Below, piece by piece: positions 51,578 to 57,274 of a stretch of 57,274 bases of DNA. Within the stretch, counting starts at the first letter, position 1. Every line of letters starts with the position of its first letter. A program made the translations under genes and the position numbers. Source of the stretch: Oscillospiraceae bacterium (GTDB lineage: Bacteria; Bacillota; Clostridia; Oscillospirales; Ruminococcaceae); the NCBI GenBank assembly GCA_017828935.1, contig JAGAUG010000085.1, positions 1 through 57,274 on the forward strand, given 5' to 3'. A model generated the notes under the pieces. The model ran no database searches and was not told the DNA's origin. It was given only the letters and a program-made list of their open reading frames with translations.

Positions 51578-52141
51578 TTGAATATACCTAATAAAATTAC
51601 TTTATTTAGAATTATATTAGTTCCGTTTTTTATATTTTTTGCGGCGTTTGATTTTGTTAAAAACTCGGGAATTTGGGGTCTAGTTGTTTTTGCAATTGCT
51701 AGTCTTTCAGATTGTCTCGACGGGTATCTAGCTCGCAAGAATAATACTATTACGGATTTTGGAAAGCTAATGGATCCGTTAGCCGATAAAATTTTAGTTG
51801 TTTCGGCGCTAATAATTCTTTCAACACAAGGATTTATAAATAATATTTTAGTTATTATTATAATCTCAAGAGATTTTATAATAGACTCGATAAGGCTTCT
51901 TGCGTCCAATCAAGGTAAAGTTATTGCTGCTGATATTTGGGGGAAGCTCAAGACAGTTTTTCAAATGATAGCGATCATAGTTTTTTTAGTATACAAAGCT
52001 TTTAAAAATATTTTATTAGAATATATTTTAAGTTATATAAAATGTTTTGGCAGTTTTTTGATTTATATTGCGACTATTCTTACGATTTTTTCAGCTGTTA
52101 ATTATATTATAAAAAATTATGAATATTTTAAGATAAAATAA
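51578..52141 (+). CDS. pgsA: CDP-diacylglycerol--glycerol-3-phosphate phosphatidyltransferase
   Basis: A membrane enzyme that commits CDP-diacylglycerol to phosphatidylglycerol. The CDP-alcohol phosphatidyltransferase motif is complete, running DCLDGYLARKNN...DFGKLMDPLADK from about residue 46. Four to five hydrophobic segments cover the 187 residues. It starts at TTG with GAGGAG upstream. The rimO-pgsA order is common in Firmicutes. Confidence 0.93.
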   Translation: MNIPNKITLFRIILVPFFIFFAAFDFVKNSGIWGLVVFAIASLSDCLDGYLARKNNTITDFGKLMDPLADKILVVSALIILSTQGFINNILVIIIISRDFIIDSIRLLASNQGKVIAADIWGKLKTVFQMIAIIVFLVYKAFKNILLEYILSYIKCFGSFLIYIATILTIFSAVNYIIKNYEYFKIK

Positions 52142-52159
52142 TTTTAAAGAAGGGTTATT

Positions 52160-52642
52160 ATGAGCGGCGTTTTAAGAATAGCGGGCCTAATTGAAGAATC
52201 GATTGTTGATGGTCCTGGTGTAAGATTTGTTGTTTTTACCCAAGGGTGCCCACACGGTTGTCCGGATTGCCACAACCCCGATACACACGACTTTTTAGGA
52301 GGCTATGAGATCAAAATAGACGAAATAGTTGAAAAAATAAAAAAAAATAAATTAGTCGATGGAGTAACGATTTCTGGAGGAGAGCCTTTTTGTCAGGTAG
52401 AGTCGGTTTTAGAGCTTGTTAAAAAACTTAAAAATTTAGGATATAAAATAGTATATTATAGCGGATTTACGATCGAGCAACTGATTCAAAAATCAAAAAA
52501 AGATAAATACACAAGAGAGCTATTAAAATTAATTGATATATTAATAGACGGAAGATTTGAAAAAGATAAACAAGATTATACTCTAAAATTTAGAGGAAGC
52601 AGCAATCAAAGAATAATAGAGATGAAAGATATAATATTATAA
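52160..52642 (+). CDS. nrdG: Anaerobic ribonucleotide reductase activating protein
   Basis: NrdG is a radical-SAM activase that installs the glycyl radical on the anaerobic reductase NrdD. The radical-SAM cluster motif is CPHGCPDC (CxxxCxxC, about residue 30), followed by the typical HNPDTHDFLGGYE. VDGVTISGGEPF forms the SAM-binding step. Length 160 is normal. AAGGGTT lies before the ATG. nrdD is not next to it and not in the window. Confidence 0.93.
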   Translation: MSGVLRIAGLIEESIVDGPGVRFVVFTQGCPHGCPDCHNPDTHDFLGGYEIKIDEIVEKIKKNKLVDGVTISGGEPFCQVESVLELVKKLKNLGYKIVYYSGFTIEQLIQKSKKDKYTRELLKLIDILIDGRFEKDKQDYTLKFRGSSNQRIIEMKDIIL

Positions 52643-52725
52643 TTTTTTGTTTTTAAAAATATAAAAATGTTTATTGTTTTTCTCGAGCTCTTAAAAAATT
52701 TATAAATAAAGAGGAGAAGTATTTA

Positions 52726-54180
52726 GTGGCAGATAAAATAAATAATAAAAAAAACAAAAAACTTGTTACAGCGATAACATCGATGGAAGAGGATTTTTCT
52801 CAGTGGTATACTGATATTGTTAAACAAGCGGAGTTAATAGATTATTCGAGCGTAAAAGGCTGTATGATTTTGCGCCCCTACGGGTACGCTATTTGGGAAA
52901 ATATTCAAAGTCAACTTGATAAGCTTTTTAAACAAACAGGCCATGAAAACGTTTATATGCCAATGTTTATTCCTGAGAGCTTGCTCCAAAAAGAAAAAGA
53001 TCACGTTGAGGGGTTTGCACCGGAAGTTGCTTGGGTGACATACGGAGGCGAAGAGAAACTTTCTGAGAGACTTTGTGTTAGACCTACTTCTGAGACGCTA
53101 TTTTGTGAACATTTTAGACACGTTGTCGAGTCTTATAGAGATCTACCGAAGCTATATAATCAATGGTGTAGCGTCGTAAGATGGGAAAAGACGACCAGAC
53201 CGTTCTTGCGTTCGACTGAATTTTTGTGGCAAGAAGGTCATACTATTCACGAAACAGAGAAGGAAGCACTGGACGAAACCAAGAAGATGCTCGAAATATA
53301 TGCTGATTTTTATGAGAAATATTTATTAATTCCTGTTATTAAGGGTCAAAAGACAGATAAAGAAAAGTTCGCAGGCGCTAAAGCGACTTTTACAGTCGAA
53401 GCGATGATGCACGACGGAAAAGCACTTCAAGGTGGAACAAGTCATTATTTTGGTGACGGTTTTTCAAGGGCGTTTGACGTTAAATTTACAGACAGAAATA
53501 ATAAATTAGCTTATCCTTATCAAACTTCTTGGGGAGTTTCAACGAGAATAATAGGTGCTATAATAATGACTCACGGAGATAACGAAGGTCTAGTATTACC
53601 GCCATCGATTGCGCCGATTCAATTAGTTATAGTTCCGGTTGCTCAACACAAAGAAGGTGTTTTAGATAAAGCTAGAGAGCTCAAATTTAGGCTTTCTCAA
53701 AAATATAGAGTTAAACTAGATGAAAGTGATAGCTCTGCTGGGTGGAAGTTTGCTGAGTACGAGATGAAAGGGGTTCCGCTAAGACTTGAAATTGGGCCTA
53801 AAGATATTTTAAACAACCAGTGTGTAATCGTCAGAAGAGATAACAGACAAAAATATTTTGTTAATTTAGATGAGCTTGAAAAACAAATAAATCAAATACT
53901 AGAAGAATACAGTAAGGCTATTTGGCAAAAGGCTTTGGATAACTTAAAAAACAAGACTTTTGTGGCTAAAGATCTAAAACAAATTGAAAAGCTTAATAGC
54001 GAAAATACTGGTTTTATAAAAGCTATGTGGTGTGGTGAAGAAAAGTGTGAGCAAGAGCTCAAAGATAAATTTGGAATCACATCTCGGTGTGAGCCGTTTG
54101 ATCAAGAAATATTTACAGACAAATGTGTTTGTTGTGGTAAGCCAGCTAATAGAGTGCTTATTTTTGGTAAGGCATATTAA
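52726..54180 (+). CDS. proS: Prolyl-tRNA synthetase (archaeal/eukaryotic-type, short)
   Basis: A class II synthetase charging tRNA-Pro. At 484 residues and without the bacterial editing insertion it is the type-3-like form found in many Firmicutes. Motif 2 (WSVVRWEKTTRPFLRSTEF) is visible, as is the motif 3 region (DKFGITSRC before the tail is not part of it). The C-terminal zinc site is CGEEKCEQEL...CVCCG. It starts at GTG with GAGGAG 9 bases upstream. Confidence 0.93.
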   Translation: MADKINNKKNKKLVTAITSMEEDFSQWYTDIVKQAELIDYSSVKGCMILRPYGYAIWENIQSQLDKLFKQTGHENVYMPMFIPESLLQKEKDHVEGFAPEVAWVTYGGEEKLSERLCVRPTSETLFCEHFRHVVESYRDLPKLYNQWCSVVRWEKTTRPFLRSTEFLWQEGHTIHETEKEALDETKKMLEIYADFYEKYLLIPVIKGQKTDKEKFAGAKATFTVEAMMHDGKALQGGTSHYFGDGFSRAFDVKFTDRNNKLAYPYQTSWGVSTRIIGAIIMTHGDNEGLVLPPSIAPIQLVIVPVAQHKEGVLDKARELKFRLSQKYRVKLDESDSSAGWKFAEYEMKGVPLRLEIGPKDILNNQCVIVRRDNRQKYFVNLDELEKQINQILEEYSKAIWQKALDNLKNKTFVAKDLKQIEKLNSENTGFIKAMWCGEEKCEQELKDKFGITSRCEPFDQEIFTDKCVCCGKPANRVLIFGKAY

Positions 54181-54186
54181 TATTTT

Positions 54187-55542
54187 ATGACAACGCCTAT
54201 TTATAAAGCTTTATTAGATTATATTAATAAAGATATATCGAGACTTCATATGCCTGGTCACAAGGGTAAGAATGTTTATAATATTAATAATTTATGGCAA
54301 TACGACATAACAGAGATAGAAAACCTAGATAATCTATTAGATAGTCAGGGAGTTATAAAACAAACAGAAGATATATATAAAAAAATTTATAATTCAAAAT
54401 TATCTGTAATAACAACCCAAGGATCTACTTTGGGGATACAAATGATGTTGACAGCGTCGATAATGGCGACAAAAAACAAGTCTAAAAAAATAATAATAGA
54501 CAGAAACGTTCATATTTCGGCGATCAACACGATGGCGCTTTTAGATCTTGAGCCGATTTGGATTTTTAGAAATAAGTTTATAGATAGATTTTCTCCGGGG
54601 CAAATTCTATTAGAAGATCTCGAGAGAGTTATAATAAATAATCCAGAAGCTCAAATAGTCTATATTACGTCGCCAAATTATTTTGGTCAGGTAGAAGATC
54701 TTAAGTCTATATCTAAGATCTGTAAAAAATATAATAAATTTTTATTAGTCGACAACGCTCATGGAGCTCATTTTAAATTTATTTCAAAAAATCTTCATCC
54801 GATGGAATTTGAGTGTAGTGCTTGTTGCGATTCGCTTCACAAGACGTTACCTGTTTTGACTGGAGGGGCGTTGTTACACGTTTTTGACGAGAGACTAATT
54901 AAATATATAAAAAAATCTCAAAGAATATATTCGTCGACGAGTCCTAGTTATTTAACGATGCTTTCGATAGATAGGTTGGTAAGCTATATATTTAAAAATC
55001 TAAAAAAAGATTATGATTTATTATTTGTTGAGTTAGAAAAGTTAAAAGATTTGGCCAAGATTAACGGTCTTGATATTTTAGAAAGCTGTAAAGATCCAAC
55101 TAAGTTTGTATTTGGGTCGGGTATTTTTAACTGTAGTGCAAACGAGCTAGCCGAGATATTGAGAAAAAATAAAATTGAGCCTGAATATGTAAGTGAATAT
55201 TGGATAGTTTTGATGTTTAGTCCTCAAAATAATAATAAAGACTTCGAGAGATTAAAAGAGTTTATAAATAATATAAATAATATTTTTGAAAAAATAAAAT
55301 TAAAAAATAATTTTGAATTTTTTAAAAATTTTAAACCCCAAAGAAGATTATCTATTAGAGAAGCTCTTATGAGCGATTTTAAAACAGTGTCGCTATTAAA
55401 AAGTTTAGGTAAAGTTTCGGCGAGTAGTGTTGTTACGTGTCCGCCGTGTGTTCCGGTAGTTACACCAGGAGAGATTATTAATCAAGAAGTAATAGATTTA
55501 TTATCAAAACAAAAAGTATGTTTTATAGATATAGTGTGTTAA
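54187..55542 (+). CDS. PLP-dependent Orn/Lys/Arg decarboxylase
   Basis: A fold-type I decarboxylase of basic amino acids, likely feeding polyamine synthesis. The substrate/PLP region begins RLHMPGHKGKN (about 19). The PLP Lys is in CDSLHKTLPVLTGGALLH (about 219), preceded by VDNAHGAHF with the cofactor Asp. The 451 residues correspond to the short, wing-less SpeA/YaaO form. Choice among arginine, lysine and ornithine cannot be made from sequence. It begins 6 bases after proS. Confidence 0.88.
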   Translation: MTTPIYKALLDYINKDISRLHMPGHKGKNVYNINNLWQYDITEIENLDNLLDSQGVIKQTEDIYKKIYNSKLSVITTQGSTLGIQMMLTASIMATKNKSKKIIIDRNVHISAINTMALLDLEPIWIFRNKFIDRFSPGQILLEDLERVIINNPEAQIVYITSPNYFGQVEDLKSISKICKKYNKFLLVDNAHGAHFKFISKNLHPMEFECSACCDSLHKTLPVLTGGALLHVFDERLIKYIKKSQRIYSSTSPSYLTMLSIDRLVSYIFKNLKKDYDLLFVELEKLKDLAKINGLDILESCKDPTKFVFGSGIFNCSANELAEILRKNKIEPEYVSEYWIVLMFSPQNNNKDFERLKEFINNINNIFEKIKLKNNFEFFKNFKPQRRLSIREALMSDFKTVSLLKSLGKVSASSVVTCPPCVPVVTPGEIINQEVIDLLSKQKVCFIDIVC

Positions 55543-55569
55543 AAAATATTTGATTTGGATGTGATATTT

Positions 55570-57267
55570 ATGAGTTTTGATCCAGATAAAAAAATAATCC
55601 CGATTGGGGTCAGCGATTTTAAAGAACTTTTTGATTATAATTATTATTATATAGACAAGACGATCTTAATAAAAAATATATTAGATACAAGAAGTAAAGT
55701 CTGTTTAATAACTCGGCCCAGAAGATTCGGAAAGACTCTAAATATATCAATGCTTAAATATTTTTTTGAAAATACTGAAAATCAAAATCAAGATAATAGC
55801 TATTTATTTAAAGATCTTAATATTTGGAAATTAGGCGAAAGATATACAAAACATCAGGGAAAATATCCGGTTATTAATTTAAACTTCAAAGGCGCCAAGA
55901 TGAATACTTGGGAACAAACTTATATAGAGCTTATTACTTCTATTTCTGAAGAATATCAACGCCACGAATATTTATTAGATTTTATAAAAGACCCAAGAGA
56001 TAAAGTTTTATTTTCAAGAATAAAAGATTGCGAGGCTACATTTTCTGATTTTATAAGATCAATAAAAAATCTTTGTATTTATCTAGAAAAATATTGGAGT
56101 CAAAAGCCTATAATTTTAATAGACGAATATGACGTTCCGATACAAAATTCTTATTTATGCGGGTTTTATAGCGAGGCAATAAATTTTATTAGAGCCTTGT
56201 TTCAAGACGCTCTTAAAGACAATAATTATTTAGAGTTCGCGATAATAACTGGTTGTCTTAGAATCTCAAAAGAAAGTATTTTTACAGGACTAAATAATCT
56301 AAATATATATTCGATTTTAGATATTAGATACTCAGAACATTTTGGGTTTACGCAAGAAGAAGTAGATAATATATTAAGTTATTATAATCTAGAAGACAAA
56401 AAACAAATAATAAAAGACTGGTATAACGGATATAGATTTGGGAAGAAAAATATTTATAACCCCTGGAGTATTTTAAAATATATAGATCAACTACAAGACG
56501 ATAGAAATAGAGATCCAGAAGCTTATTGGGCAAACACAAGCGGAAACGATATTATAAAAAAATTAATAAAAACAGCTGATAATAATATTAAAAATCAAAT
56601 CGAAATTTTAATTAATTCCGGTTATATTATAAAAGCTCTTAATTCTAACATAACTTATGATGAGCTAGACGAAAATATAGATAATATTTGGAGTATGTTG
56701 TTTTTTACTGGGTACTTAACTTTTACAAAAGAAACTCGAGAAGAAGACGACGAGATAAGTTATTTTGAATTGAAAATTCCGAACAGAGAACTTATGTATG
56801 TTTATAAAATAATAATAAAAAATTGGCTTGACGAAAAAATAAAATCTAAAGATTTTAGTGATTTATATAATAGCTTAATTAACGGCGACGAAGAAAATTT
56901 ATCGGACGAGATAAGCGATTTATTACTAGAAAACATAAGTTATTATGATTCTAACGAAAGTTTTTATCACGGGATCTTAACAGGAATATTGAGTCGAATT
57001 GATAAATACAGAATATATTCTAATCTAGAGACCGGACTTGGTCGAAGCGATATAATTTTAGAGCCAACAAAACTAAAACAGCCGGGAATTATAATAGAAA
57101 TAAAAACAACGAAAGATATACAAGAATTAGAAAATAAAAGCCAAGAAGCGTTAGAACAGATCGAATCAAAAAAATATGAAATATATTTAAATAAACTAGG
57201 CTTTGATAAAATAATAAAATACGGGATAGCTTTTTGTGGTAAGAGATGTTTAGTAAAAAAGGCTTGA
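55570..57267 (+). CDS. AAA-ATPase-like / PD-(D/E)XK nuclease-like protein
   Basis: It has the two-domain layout of the AAA-ATPase-like (DUF1703-associated) family. N-terminal marks are IPIGVSDFKELFDYNYYYID, a Walker-A-like RPRRFGKT (about 49) and the Walker B IILIDEYD (about 180). FTQEEVDNILSYYNLE and WYNGYRFG follow. The C-terminal nuclease signature is GRSDIIL (about 491) then IIIEIKTT (about 510). I start at ATG 55570 because GGATGTG lies 8 bases upstream; a TTG at 55555 is an alternative. The family is abundant in gut and intracellular bacteria, often in many copies. Its function is not established and I do not assign one. Confidence 0.88.
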   Translation: MSFDPDKKIIPIGVSDFKELFDYNYYYIDKTILIKNILDTRSKVCLITRPRRFGKTLNISMLKYFFENTENQNQDNSYLFKDLNIWKLGERYTKHQGKYPVINLNFKGAKMNTWEQTYIELITSISEEYQRHEYLLDFIKDPRDKVLFSRIKDCEATFSDFIRSIKNLCIYLEKYWSQKPIILIDEYDVPIQNSYLCGFYSEAINFIRALFQDALKDNNYLEFAIITGCLRISKESIFTGLNNLNIYSILDIRYSEHFGFTQEEVDNILSYYNLEDKKQIIKDWYNGYRFGKKNIYNPWSILKYIDQLQDDRNRDPEAYWANTSGNDIIKKLIKTADNNIKNQIEILINSGYIIKALNSNITYDELDENIDNIWSMLFFTGYLTFTKETREEDDEISYFELKIPNRELMYVYKIIIKNWLDEKIKSKDFSDLYNSLINGDEENLSDEISDLLLENISYYDSNESFYHGILTGILSRIDKYRIYSNLETGLGRSDIILEPTKLKQPGIIIEIKTTKDIQELENKSQEALEQIESKKYEIYLNKLGFDKIIKYGIAFCGKRCLVKKA

Positions 57268-57274
57268 TTTTTAG

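Noticed and set aside
1..57274. tRNA or rRNA genes, prophage, toxin-antitoxin pairs, or restriction/defence islands
   Set aside because: I found no cloverleaf-like segments, phage structural genes or paired small genes in the gaps. The only candidate nuclease system is the single protein at 55570-57267.

Overview
The window is very AT-rich (about 30% GC by eye) and gene-dense. It carries a low-GC Gram-positive gene set: HPr kinase HprK, RicT/YaaT, a YlxR-YlxQ-IF-2 operon, DprA/ComEC and TrmFO. Metabolism looks fermentative and anaerobic: pyruvate:ferredoxin oxidoreductase (PFOR), the NrdG activase and class II aldolase. I read it as a clostridial (Firmicutes) genome. The AT bias, loss of usual operon neighbours, low-complexity expansions and broken frames would suit a host-associated lineage, but that is inference.

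Layout. 1-254 is the right end of an ISL3-like insertion sequence (transposase C-terminus plus terminal inverted repeat) and a strong terminator. 422-6494 holds rpoZ, priA, def, fmt, hprK and rsmE. 6670-10218 is nifJ, followed by a terminator. 10419-12721 is a secreted BspA-type leucine-rich-repeat protein split in two by a frameshift at an A8 run. 12920-18464 is the rimP-nusA-ylxR-ylxQ-infB-rbfA translation/transcription operon; ylxR is frame-broken. 18549-21106 is an envelope-stress cluster (pspA, an unknown gene, lemA, htpX). 21152-26598 holds ricT, tgt, lspA, rluD and mrdA. 26619-28145 is infC-rpmI-rplT with its own promoter and leader; infC starts at ATT. 28261-35740 runs trmH-type methylase, dprA, topA, trmFO, plsX and rnc. 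35750-36451 is a reverse-strand MBL hydrolase. 36553-39863 is cdd, recN and a CtpA protease, followed by a second solo copy of the ISL3 end. 40107-41894 is a GLUG-repeat surface protein with a G9 tract near its start. 41979-44445 is on the reverse strand: DAHP synthase, a zinc-ribbon protein and a secreted C39-like peptidase whose start codon appears to be ACG. 44904-57267 is forward again: fba, CorC-type membrane protein, comEC, recA, rimO, pgsA, nrdG, proS, a PLP decarboxylase and an AAA-ATPase/PD-(D/E)XK protein.

How it fits together. Most of the window is core information processing: transcription, translation, tRNA/rRNA modification, recombination and competence. The accessory signal lies in three secreted or surface proteins and two IS ends. 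The strongest unusual observations are homopolymer-linked: an out-of-phase A8 run in the BspA gene, a G9 run whose +1 and -1 lengths both end translation at once in the GLUG gene, and a -1 break in ylxR. Together they suggest phase variation, transcriptional slippage or homopolymer sequencing error, and these can be told apart by experiment. I saw no tRNA, rRNA, CRISPR array or prophage, and no clearly new multi-gene system.
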